From Halichondria panicea (lineage: Eukaryota > Porifera > Demospongiae > Suberitida > Halichondriidae), in the NCBI RefSeq assembly GCF_963675165.1, contig NC_087386.1, positions 3,726,169 to 3,790,168 of the forward strand: a DNA stretch of 64,000 bases. The letters run 5' to 3'. Position numbers and translations under genes: made by a program. The first letter of the stretch is position 1. Every line of letters begins with the position of its first letter. Shown piece by piece: positions 13,001 to 23,676 of the stretch. The notes under the pieces are model-generated. The model did not search any database, had not been told where the DNA came from, and saw only the letters and a list, made by a program, of their open reading frames with translations.

Positions 13001-16000
13001 TTCACAGACAGCCTGCATGACACTTGACCATACGAAAGGATTTACTAGAACGAACCAAATTCTGGGGAACTCAGTTCTCTAGAGTACGGCCACCTCGATA
13101 TACCGGCCATTTGATTTGGCACGGATTGCTAGCTAGACGTTTACTGCACAAAACTCGTCCTGAAATGCGGCCACTCATTATTTTTATATTTCATGCAGGG
13201 GCCTAAAGACAAATCATATGAAAGTAAAGAATGGGAGTTTGCTGTAATTGATGTGAGTTCAGAAAATGTTGCCTCTTGTGGCTAGGGATTTGTGTATGTT
13301 CGCTTTTCTCCTCAGGTGGATCAAGCAGGAAAGCGCAAAGTTTTGGCTACAACATCCATCAACATGGTCCGCTATGCTTCCTCCATGCCATTTGAAACTG
13401 ACCTAACTCTGCGGTTAAAGCCTGTCTCACGAAAGATCAAGTCTGTCATACTTCAGGTTTCTCTCTCCTCCATGTTTCTAAAGGAGGGAAAGGCAACGTG
13501 AGCCTATAATTATAAATTTGTGGATTAGCATTTCACACTGGCCAAAAGTTTCAAATTTGAAATTCCATGTGTCTTTCATGGAATAAACAAATCTTGTTTG
13601 TAGGGATGTTGACATGATGAGCATTGCCAGCATGATGAGTGTGTCAAACCTCTCCAACATTGGCTTCCTGGAAGACGAAGATGACGAGGAGTATTACTGG
13701 TGAGTTCTTTAATGGCAATGAATGCTCCATATTATGTAAGGATTGAAGCTTTAATTTATTAATTGCATGCGTATGGTAGTTATGCCTCGAGGCGTAGCCG
13801 TACGAGGGATACGGTAAAGCTGACTGTGTGTGTGTGTATTCCAGCAGTAACTGCTCAGCGGTTGCAATGCGACAAAAACTAACAGCTTCTATAGGCTTCT
13901 AGCCATGTTCTCTTGGATTTTGATTCGTGTATTAGCAAACTAAAGCTTCTTTCTCGAGTTATGGCTAGTTCGACTCACATTGAAGGCTGTTGCAGTCTCT
14001 TCAGAATCTTTCATAGCATCACCTGTCCACACAAACTTTCTATTCAACATAATTATGAGTTAGCCTTGCACGAAACCACTAGCTTTTTGTTAGCTACAAT
14101 ACTCAGAAAATATCTGTTAAAACAGCTAGCTAGCAGTAGCCATTTGTGAAATTGATCTCTTTGGACACACCCTTTAATTATTCCTGTGGATGTAATGCGC
14201 ATGCGCGCTCATTCCCCATGTGTAAGAAAATAATATCCAAGATCCAGATATCCAGATCCTCCTGGCAGAATCATCTTTTTCTTGAGGGCCTGGTAAGCCA
14301 CAAAACACTACCATATAACAATATAGATAACAATATGCATGTACACAAGTCTTTTCTTCTTAGATATTATATACACTGAACTACAATTTTCTTCTTTCTT
14401 GAGGTCCTGGTAAGCCACATAATACAATAAATAACAACAATAGATGCATGTAAACAAGCATTTTCTTCTCAGTGACTTTATATAGAGAAGCTAACTTTAA
14501 TTTCATTATAGAAACTACTATAGAAACTACTATAACACTAATACTTTTTGAGCGAAAGCATAACATGGCGAGAGGCATTAGCAAGCGCACGCTTGCAACA
14601 CTCGTTATACCTTGCAACGAAAGTGTTTTGATACTCGAATATCTGTGCACAAGAAGGCTGGTGGTGTCAGTGGGTATCGATGGCAGCTACAGTGGAATGT
14701 TCCCTTAATTATCAAGTTGTTTGATTTATTATAACACTGCAATCGTATTATGCCTTGAGGCGTAGCTACACAAGGATACATAAAGCTGACTGTGTGTGTG
14801 TGTATTCTAGCTGTAACTGCTCAACGGTTGCAATGTGACAAAAACCAACAGTCTTCTAGCCACATTCTCTTTCGATTTGTGGATTTGCAATCTATAAGGC
14901 TTCTTTTTCGAGTCATTCCTAGTTTTGGTAGCTATAATTATTATTAGCTACAAGAGTGAGAACGGAGCTGTAAAGCTGTACAGAAGCAGCAGCCATGTGA
15001 ACGTTAACCTCTTGCAGATCCACCCATTTTAACACTCTAGGACCGAATCAAAACACAGTACCGGGGTGCTTATAGGATTTTGTTAACCAGTATACTTGCG
15101 GTATTCATCGACCAAAAGAGGATGGCCAGGGTTTCATCTAGGATTAAAAGTTTGGGGGGGGGAGGTTTGCCAAAATGGTTAGCCACTTGTTAACCACACC
15201 TCTATTACATGTTAGTGTGTTACGTAGATTGCACATGCTAATGTCATGATGTTATTCTACAACATTTTGGGGGGCTGCCCCCCCCCCCACTAGATGAAAC
15301 CCTGATGGCCATTACAGAGGAGAGAGGGGTTGTTGTACCAAATATGTTGGTGCACTACATTTAAGAGTATTCTGATGCAAGTACATAGCGTTATGGCCTA
15401 GCTCACACACTATCTTATAAAAATGTATGCTATATAGTTTTCTACACACAGGACTGGAGGTCGATCAGTTTCTCCTGCTATGGTACGTTAATTAATTAGT
15501 TAAATTTTTCAATTTATTTATTTTAACTTCACACACTTGTAGCTCCCTGAACATGTTTTGAGTACGGATCAGCTATTAGGTAAGTTCCTTGTAATGTTCT
15601 CACTATTGTCTAGCTCATTAATGTGCAAAGAACTAAGCTAAGGAGGGGAAAGCAAATGTTTTCGTCACTCTGCTGTCCTCTCTCTAGCCAGGCTATTACT
15701 ATTTTACTATGAATGGCTCCTTTATACTTGTTTGTAGACTGGGCTCGTGATGTGACTAAAGACATTCCGTCCGTAAAGATCTCTAATATGACCACTTCAT
15801 GGAGGAATGGTATGGGATTTTTGGCCATTTTCCACTACCACCGACCAGACCTAATACCGTAAGTCAGTACATGTTTTATGTACGATCCTTAACTCTTCAA
15901 AATGGACAAACTAATTAACAGGAAATATACGTAACACATTGACGCAACACTGATAGAACTTGATATCTGTTTGAAAAAAGATTACAGTGTAAGTTTGCAG

Positions 16001-19000
16001 CATTGTTTCGTTCTAGCAATTGGAAACTTTTGACTGCCAGGTTAACTAGTGTCAGCTTTCACTCTATTCAGATGATAGTCATCACGCTGTTGCAGTTTTT
16101 TGTTGGCATTGCTAAGAGTATAGCTATCAGGGGTATTGGCCTGAACTATGCATACAACGAAGTTGCTGTTATATACTAGAATACTGATTACCCCCGATCC
16201 AGTTCCGTCTGTTTTGGCGTCATTGTTTTACTAATCATTTACATTGTTATCCGTATAACTGCTGACAGTGCATGATATCAGATAGGTCCTCTTCCTTTTC
16301 CTTTCACCACAAAAAGTGGGCGGTGTGGCAAGGCTACCATTACCACGAAAAATGTTATCTCCCTTACAGAGACTTCGACATGCTGTCTCCGACTAGTATA
16401 AAAGAGAACAACAGACAAGCATTTGAGCTCGCTCATAGTCTTGGTGTTGCGTGTCCTTTGACTCCAAATATGATGGTAACCACCACCGTACCTGACAAGC
16501 TCGCAGTGACCTCATTTGTTTACCAGCTTCATCAGTATTTCACTCGGGCCACACAGTCAGCAGTAGCTAAGGCTGGAAACAATACAGGAAATAGCCCCTC
16601 TGGTAATTAGTCTGCATTATAATTGGCTGAACATAACATCTTTACTGCATGTACAATTATATTCAGATCCTGAGAGGGCCCAATCTCCGTTTGATATCTC
16701 AAAAATCCCAGAAATGTTTTCCGGGAAGCTCTCTCCTGTCTCACCACCACCCTCTACGGACAAGGTCAATTTCTATTCACGCCACTCCAGCAGTAACAGT
16801 TTAGCTGATGTCACCTCCAACCATAAGCCAGATAGTAGCAAAGGTTCCTCTGAGGAATACGACATTAAAATTCCAACAAGAAGTGGAGAGTTGCATCAGG
16901 AGATATCGGTAAGCCCAGCGTCTAAAGTTAAGCTCCAGTTGGATCTGTTGGTGCGTGACTATGAATCAGATAGTGAGAGCAAATTAGCAAACCAAGTCAG
17001 TCACAAAGAAGTCACTGCTGCATCTCCAAAGAATAATGAACGTGTTGTGGATGTACAAGAAAAGTGTGAAGATAGGGTTGTTGAATATGAGAATCCTTGT
17101 GAGACTGAATCATCAGAGTCATTATCCACTGAAACAACTTCATCATTCCCTGCTGGTGATGATGATGAACAATCAAGGTTCAGTGCATTTTTGTTTTATC
17201 AATATTATATCTAATTTTCGTGGTGCAGGTACCCGGATTTGCCTTTAGATCCAAAACCACTTTGTAAGGCAAACTTATCTCCGAAAGATCCAAAAGAGGT
17301 ATGCATGCATGCATGTTTATTTTGTATATATAGCTATGCTGTCATTAACATGTGTGTGCTTTTAAAGATCTCTACGACTGGGCGAGGTCGAAAATTGCCC
17401 TCCCCTCCGGTGGACGCCGAGTCAAGAGAGCAGATAGCGAAGGTGAACATGATTGGGAAGGACGTACATGATATTGTATCTTCGATCCTGTACACACAAG
17501 TATTTTATAATTATAACTGCATGTCTACAATTAACCATGCAGACGAAGTTGTCTATATAATTATAGTTGCAATAAATCTACAGAGAGAAGAGAGGAGGAG
17601 ACAGGCTCAAGAAATGTTAAAAAAACACAGAATCAAAATAAATACTACTTCAACTGATCGAATTAACACTGGAAGTTCCCCATCTACTGTGAGATTGTCT
17701 CAAAACTATAATGCATAATAATTTAATATCAGTACACAGTTTATTGTGCATTCTTATATTATAGATGTACGGCATAATTTTAGTTACAGGGCTATAGTAG
17801 ACTGTCGTGATTAGGCTTATTCAGCACGTTTGGTGTTTTATATGCACTTATGTGTGTCACTAGGAAAAGGATTTGGGTTAACACCACACTTTGTCAGGCG
17901 TAGCTACCAGAGTGTTAAATGATTTACTTGTTCATTATTGTTTTGCAGGACTCCAAGTATAGACAACAGGCAATTCAAATGTTAACGGAAGCTTTCAACA
18001 GTCCAGTAGGCTCTAGAAAGGCTAGCCTTCCTCAAAATGAGGAATACTTATCTTCTGATGGTAGTGCCTCTTCTCTGAGTGTCGTTGACAACAGTCCATC
18101 TATGAAGCGTCATCACTCCACTGGCTCAATCGGCATCATATCTCTAGTGCAGAATGTACCTACTCCAGACTTGCTCAACTCTGAAAAGTCTGGTGATAAT
18201 AGTGATGTGGTAAAAGATTCTGAAGCTAATGATGAGGGAGACAGTGAACAAGAGATCACAAAGAAAGCACTAAAAACAAGAGTGTCTGACAGCAATTTAT
18301 TGGCTCAAGCCTCTTCTCTAAATGTAAACTCTCTCGAACGACGAAATTCCGCTAGCAGCATAAACAGTCAACCCCCTGACACTGGTATCAAGAACAAGAG
18401 GTTATCCTCCATAGTATCAGCCAGACCTAATAGTGCAGACCATTCAAAGACCAACAAGAAGAGGCAGTTACCAGCTGTCAGGCCAGTCTCGGCCCAACCA
18501 TCACAGACTTTAGTTAGACTGCAAGAGCAGAAAAGGCGTGAGGAGGAAAAAAGAGTGAGACAAGAGGAAGCCAAACTAGCAGCAGCAAAGGCAAAAAGGT
18601 TTGAAGAACAAAAGAATGAAATAGACTCTGCACCACGACCTGTTGAAGGCGAAATGAATGAGCTCTCTGGGTCTCAGGATGATCGAAGTGAAATACCTTC
18701 CATGAGCAAACAGATTCCTAGGGTCACACCTGTGGTTACCTCACTGTCAGTAAGTAAACAATATGGACACATACGTAATATAAATGTACCGTAAGAGGTT
18801 GTCCTTTAAAATTAATTGACATGTGCTGAAGAACGTCAATACTTATGTTGTGTGGAGTTGATTAACAAATTGCTTGCACTGTTTAGAGCCCAGCGTGGAG
18901 TCAGCACAGTGAGGACCTCAGTCAGGTATTATTATTTGCTGTACATAATAATTATAATACATGTAGGACCTCGTCGAGCTTGTGTAATTATGTTAGCTGT

Positions 19001-22000
19001 ACATGTACATGGTGCTGCTAATCTATTGCAGGACCTTTTGGTGACCCAGAGTGAGTATGTAAAGACAGAGTTGTTGGGACTGAAAGAGATCATGGTAGGG
19101 CTTGAGGAAAAGGCAGGGAACATGGAGCTCAAGGTCCGAGAAGCTATGGATGATGGTGAGTTAAGTTTTTCCCAAATATTTGTATTTATTTATTTATTAT
19201 GACAACAACAATCGCGTGAAGAATCGTATGGCTGTGTGTGCGGCGACTGTCATGAAGTACCGTATATGCTTGATCAGAGGCCGCGGATACTACACGTTTC
19301 TTTCATTTTGCTGGCAGAGGAGGCTACAATTTGAGAGAGGCCATTGTTCAAGAGAGGCGTTTATTAGCCCCAGCTGATTCCAACCTTTATAGTTAGTCAT
19401 TTTTACCTGCACAAACTCGAACTCTGTCATGAGAAAGTCTTTCAAAAACACTAACAACTGCTAGATATACCAATATTAATTGGCTGCCACGTGCAGAGAC
19501 ATAGCCTCAAAGTTTACTGAGGCTACTATATATTTGAGAGCGGCTTCTATTGCACTGAAGATAGCTGTAGGAAGGCTACTGTTTGAGTGCAGCCTTTATA
19601 TAAAAGCGGCCTCTGATCAAGCATATACGGTAACTGCATACCACACCAAATAAACCACCCCCTCTTTATCCTGGTACATGTCCATTTGATTCAGAATACA
19701 GAACGTGTATAGGCTTGTATATTCTCAGGTGACAAAGAAAAAGAAGAAGAGCTGATGCAAGAATGGTTTGGACTGCTTAATAAGAAGAATGAACTAATAA
19801 AGCGTCAGATTGAATTGAGTATAATGTGAGTTTGCAGTGTGCGTTTCTTTTGATGTGCCAATAATCTTTATAGAGAGAAGGAAGAAGATTTGGAGAAAAG
19901 ACAATTCTTTATCAACAGAGAGCTACGACCTCTCATGGAAATTCCTGGTGAATAATAATACTATAATACGTACTGTAGCAACATGAATGTGTGCATGTTC
20001 TTCTTGGTGCAGATAATGAAAAGACTGAGCAACAGAAAGAGAAAGACTCTCAACTACTAAGACAATTGTTAGAACTAATTGACGAAAGGGATAAATTGGA
20101 AAGAAGAAAACTTTCAGCCCAAAAAAGGTGATTCTTACCTTAAGTTACTATTATAGACGGGTACCGTATATGCTTGATCAGGAGCCGCGGCTACTAAATG
20201 TTTCATTTTGCTGGAAGAGGAGGCTACAATTCAAGAGGGGCCACTGTTCAAGAGCGGCGTTTATTAGCTCCAGATAATTTAGTTTGTCATCAAAAGTTGT
20301 TTTCACCTGCATAAACTTGAACTCTGCCACGAGAAAGTCTTTGTGAAGCACTAACAAGCTGCTACTCATAGCTACGTACATGTAGCTAGCTGCTAGTAAT
20401 TATTTTTTTGGCTGCCACGTGCAGAAATGCTAGAGTCAAAGTTCACTGAGGCTACTATTTGAGAGCGGCTACTAAATGTTTCATTTTGCTAGCAAGGGCG
20501 GCTACTATTTGAGTGCGGCCTTTATACAAGAGCGGCCTCTGATCGAGCATATACGGTACGTAGTATAATTATAGTTTCAGTATTTTCTCTGTTTTTAGGG
20601 TACATGTACTAGCGGATTTGCAGCAAATTCATTAGCACAATATTTGTCAAAGATGTGTAGGCCAATATAAATGAAAAAAGGGCTAGCTTGCTTGCTTAGC
20701 ACATTCTTGTAAGAAAAAATGTGTAGTGATACTGTATATGCTCGATCAGAGGCCGCTCTTGTATAAAGGCCGCACTCAAATAGTAGCCTCCCTTGCTAGC
20801 CAAATAAAACAGTAATAGCCTCAGTGACTTTGACTCTAGCATTTCTGCACGTGGCAGCCAATAACTTATTAATACTAGCAGCTAGCTACATGTACGTAGC
20901 TACTAGGTACAGGTAGCAGCTAATTATTACTGTTTCACAAAGACTTTCTCATGGCAGAGTTCAAGTTTTTATGCAGGTGAAAAGAACTAAATTGTTGGAG
21001 CTAATAAACGCCGCTCTTGAACAGTGGCCTCTCTCAAATTGTAGCCTCCTCTTCCAGCAAAATGAAACATTTAGTGGCCGCGGCTCCTGATCAAGCATAA
21101 TTATATGGTATTCATAATTTCTTGCGGACAGCGTAAATTACAAATTCGCTAAAAATTAGTACCCGTTTATATTCATAATGTAATACCGTATATAGCAGGT
21201 TATTTTTGTACGGTGGAAAGTTTCGTATATTTCGTATTGAAGAGCATCATACGAATTATTCTACCGCAATAGATTCAACGTCACTATCCTGGGCTGTACG
21301 AATATTTAAAATACGTAAATGTGTATAGTGATCATACGAAAATTACCCGTTATTCTGTAGTAACATTAAGGTATAACCTTTCGTAATAATTATTACCTTT
21401 TTTGCCCTAGCTCTGATCATGAGAGGTCTAGTTTTGCGATGGCACAAGCAACAACAGAACTGGCACCCAATGACTACCCTAGCAAACAGGGTGGTAAAGA
21501 CTGTGTTGTATCCTAGGCACGTAGGGTAGAACATTAAATTTTGTATCCTCGATTATTGTATTTTGTGTTTGACATCTTTATGTGCTAAATATATCTACCA
21601 ACGGTCATAAGCCTATAGAAACTCTTACTTGAACTTCATTGATCCTTGAGCAGCTGTAGCAGTTTAAACACAAACACACTACCGTATACTTCGTTTGCGC
21701 ATGCGCATCGAGGCACAATAACCATCACTCCTTTTAGTCTCATCAGGAGTATGTACTCTTGGTCTCATGAACAGTCGCACCTCTCCAGAGAGGTCTCGAT
21801 CTCCCATAGGAATTACGGGCGGCTGCTTCATGAGACTACACATCAGACTTATTGGTTATCGTATCTGATATGTGAATAAAAACTGTTTAGTGTTAGAGCT
21901 AACAGCTCCAAACACTACACCAGATATTTACACAGCCTACACAAAGTAAACGGAGTACCTGAGTCAGCGATAATTATTTCAAATAGGGGTTGCATGGTCA

Positions 22001-22105
22001 GTAACATACGATACTGTTTAAATTAATGATTGATGTTTCAGGGAAAGGAACAATAGATCTGTGACCCTCACACGACTTCCCGATACAGGCTCTCCTTTAC
22101 CCTAA
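10096..22105 (+). CDS. EHBP1: EHBP1-like protein (EH-domain-binding protein 1 family), 5' exon missing
   Basis: EHBP1 proteins link endosomal Rab GTPases and EHD proteins to actin. Readable exons: 10096-10153, 11346-11441, 13199-13252, 13316-13497, 13604-13699, 15452-15482, 15543-15579, 15738-15858, 16370-16602, 16667-17177, 17229-17298, 17368-17442, 17584-17688, 17949-18749, 18887-18925, 19032-19155, 19729-19825, 19874-19947, 20013-20127, 22042-22105 (TAA). All junctions are GT-AG and keep frame, giving about 993 residues. The order is: N-terminal C2 (blocks [19 protein letters not shown] and [15 protein letters not shown]), an acidic strip, a single CH domain (15543-16602; [35 protein letters not shown]), a long Ser-rich linker with charged coiled-coil stretches ([33 protein letters not shown]), and a C-terminal bMERB coiled coil ([28 protein letters not shown]). 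The first ~35-40 residues expected in the family were not found upstream and may lie outside the window. No NPF motif and no C-terminal CaaX box are present, unlike human EHBP1. AATAAA occurs at 22178. EHBP1L1 is the alternative vertebrate name; one ancestral gene is likely. Confidence 0.9.
11868..12415 (+). repeat. Dispersed repeat family A copy (long form) in EHBP1 intron
   Basis: Starts near GTCTGCGCATGCACAAGCG, contains a CTGT microsatellite, and then the same ordered blocks as 9517-9970, with high similarity over about 500 bases. It lies in the intron between EHBP1 exons 11346-11441 and 13199-13252. Confidence 0.65.
12669..13195. repeat. pogo-like MITE fragments (TACAGTAGACTCTCGC)
   Basis: TACAGTAGACTCTCGCTATT at 12669 and a second, inner copy of the same sequence (GGCCACCTCGATATACCGGC at about 13088) are each followed by GAAATGCGGCCACTCATTAT-type sequence. 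The second one ends within about 25 bases of the acceptor of EHBP1 exon 13199. Related to 39677-39860. Confidence 0.5.
13782..15010 (+). repeat. Two dispersed repeat family A copies in EHBP1 intron
   Basis: Copies at about 13782-14150 (starting TGCCTCGAGGCGTAGCCGTA) and 14748-15010 (starting TGCCTTGAGGCGTAGCTACA). Between them at 14260-14470 are two copies of a CTTGAGG-CCTGGTAAGCCACA block that also occurs near 4040 and 33500. Confidence 0.65.
15128..15303. mobile_element. 176-bp MITE with G-run/C-run arms and 7-bp TSD
   Basis: Termini AGGGTTTCATCTAG (15128) and CTAGATGAAACCCT (15303) are exact inverted repeats. The flanks repeat GATGGCC at 15121-15127 and 15304-15310. The left arm holds a run of nine G and the right arm a run of thirteen C. 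It lies in the EHBP1 intron before exon 15452-15482. Confidence 0.8.
19258..19632. mobile_element. MITE copy 1, TACCGTATATGCTTGATCAG family
   Basis: Inverted termini TACCGTATATGCTTGATCAG and GATCAAGCATATACGGTA enclose 375 bp. Inner blocks include AGAGGAGGCTACAATT and GGCGTTTATTAGC. It lies in the EHBP1 intron between exons 19032-19155 and 19729-19825. Confidence 0.8.
20162..20558. mobile_element. MITE copy 2, TACCGTATATGCTTGATCAG family
   Basis: 397-bp copy of the same family in the last EHBP1 intron, same orientation as copy 1, with termini TACCGTATATGCTTGATCAG and CATATACGGTA. Confidence 0.8.
20567..21185 (-). repeat. Dispersed repeat family B, split by a MITE insertion
   Basis: The left part (about 20583-20729) and right part (about 21111-21175) are the reverse complement of the two halves of 52990-53290: CTCTGTTTTTAGGGTAC at one end and AAATTCGCTAAAAATTAGTA at the other. 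MITE copy 3 (20730-21110) sits exactly between them. Confidence 0.65.
20730..21110. mobile_element. MITE copy 3, inverted relative to copies 1 and 2
   Basis: 381-bp copy with termini TACTGTATATGCTCGATCAG and GATCAAGCATAATTATATGGTA; the right terminus has a 4-base insertion. It is inserted inside the family B repeat. Confidence 0.78.
21600..21715 (-). repeat. Dispersed repeat family A fragment
   Basis: Reverse fragment with AAGCCTATAGAAACTCTTAC, TTGATCCTTGAGCAGCTGTA and a terminal TTTGCGCATGCGCATCGAGGC. It lies in the last EHBP1 intron. Confidence 0.55.
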
Positions 22106-22364
22106 CTGTACGTCTATTTCTTTCTTTATATTCCTTCGTATTTTATCTCATTGAACGGATTAATACAGTCGGTTATAATAAAAAAGAAAAAGGATAGCCT
22201 GTATATGTATAGTTCTTAAATTCGGTCATTACCTACAATATCATTCTAGCTCCGCCCAGCTGACACATTATCTGATGCGCAGAGGAGGTAAGCCAAGGTC
22301 ACTTTTAATGATCATCTTTGACCTTTGCTTGGATTATAGCAGCTACCGTTTCTGTTGCTCTTGA

Positions 22365-22607
22365 TCGTTCATTTGCCTGATTGGAAAGCTAATTGCTATA
22401 CGATCTATATCCAGTACAGCAAACCAGGGCGTCAAAATTTATACCCTAGCTACAGAAGGCCATAATTATCTTGTGGTTTCAAAGAATGCAATCAAAGGTC
22501 AAAGGTTTCAATTAAATCTGGGATCTTCTCTCAAGCTGGTTCGTCTGGGGCGCAATAGCTCAACTGATTTCTGCTGTGTGAAGCTGGTGGTGTATAAACC
22601 CATGTAG
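22365..22607 (+). other. Open frame of 80 codons without ATG, unrecognised
   Basis: Between the EHBP1 stop and the USP remnant there is an 80-codon open stretch bounded by TGA (22362) and TAG (22605), with no ATG near its start. It reads in part YLVVSKNAIKGQRFQLNLGS. I do not recognise it. It could be another decayed exon or chance. The surrounding 22106-22970 otherwise shows only the EHBP1 3' UTR and AT-rich sequence. Confidence 0.2.
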
Positions 22608-22969
22608 GGGTGCGAGGGTAAACTCAGTTTTACATGTAAAACATAAGCCCACGTGATGTTTTAATTAGTGACCTTTTGACATTGGAGTATATATACCTCC
22701 TCTGATCTGATCGTACCGAGGTTGCTGCACCACCCTAGAGTACCGGGTAGTTAATTTTGTCCAGGGGGATCGTATCTACCAAAAATTAATAATAATAATT
22801 TTCGACACTAAAAAATTATTCTATGCTCCCACCCCGGACAAATTTCGAACTGGGATAGTAACAGGAAGGCTTCCATATGCTGACTTGGCACTTTCGAATT
22901 ATGATCGCCGTCTACATCTTTATTTGTACCTAGTCTCGCGTCTATTCAGTTTTTCATGTATTGTAACAG

Positions 22970-23310
22970 GACATAGTCAGGGAAGTGAAGAGAAAAATTA
23001 TGCATGCTGTGCACACTTAAAAGGCTGTATCCTACTTTCACCCCTAGCTTTGGAAACTCTCAGCTGAAAGGTAATAACGACATTGTTATTAAAATTACAA
23101 AAAAGCTGTTTACCGTACTTCCGCCAATAATTACGTTTTCAAGACTAGGTAAGAAATAGTGCCTTATTAGAAGGGGGCCTCTTTTAGAAGATGTATTAGG
23201 CATTATTATTTACCGAAGGTTTGATGCATCACCGCAGCTAGGTATAAACCAAGAAGATGCTCACGAATTCATGCTGGCAATTATTGACAGAATCAACAGC
23301 CACACACATG
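22970..23310 (+). pseudogene. Remnant of a ubiquitin-specific protease (USP, C19 family)
   Basis: Two neighbouring pieces resemble the part of the USP catalytic domain that follows the Cys box in the USP17/36/42 group. At 22970-23067, after a possible acceptor, the frame reads GHSQGSEEKNYACCAHLKGC, corresponding to the HSQ/HSK...C..C block, and hits TGA just before a possible donor. At about 23159-23310 an open frame reads LEDVLGIIIYRRFDASPQLG followed by INQEDAHEFMLAIIDRI, containing the family signature QEDAHEF, and ends at a GT. The Cys box (NLGNTC type) and the catalytic His box were not found before SNAPIN starts at 23677, so no full protease can be built. The call is a decayed or truncated gene copy. 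An expressed gene with unusual splicing is less likely. The QEDAHEF similarity is clear; the pseudogene status is inferred. Confidence 0.6.
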
Positions 23311-23676
23311 GTATAGTACCTGTAGTTTTATAGAAGCATTATTGTAGGCCTAATGATCAGCAATATGGCATATCTATATGCAATAGAGGCCTTCAAATTC
23401 TTCTTCTTACCTTTTTCAAGTACATGTAGATGATCTTTGAGTCTAGTCCATTCAGTACTATACTACTAGTGCAGATGAGTTACATTGTGGAGCTGGGTAC
23501 GGGTCTCTCTGAAATAAGATTGATGTGAGTGCTGAGTCAGCAACTTGAGTGGCAATATTAATTTTGCTGAATCAGCATAATTATGGAAACCTTCCATGTT
23601 TATTATTATTATTACAACAAATCTTTTGTGACACGCCTCTGGATTATTGTCTGGATCCTGTACGTACATGTACGTA

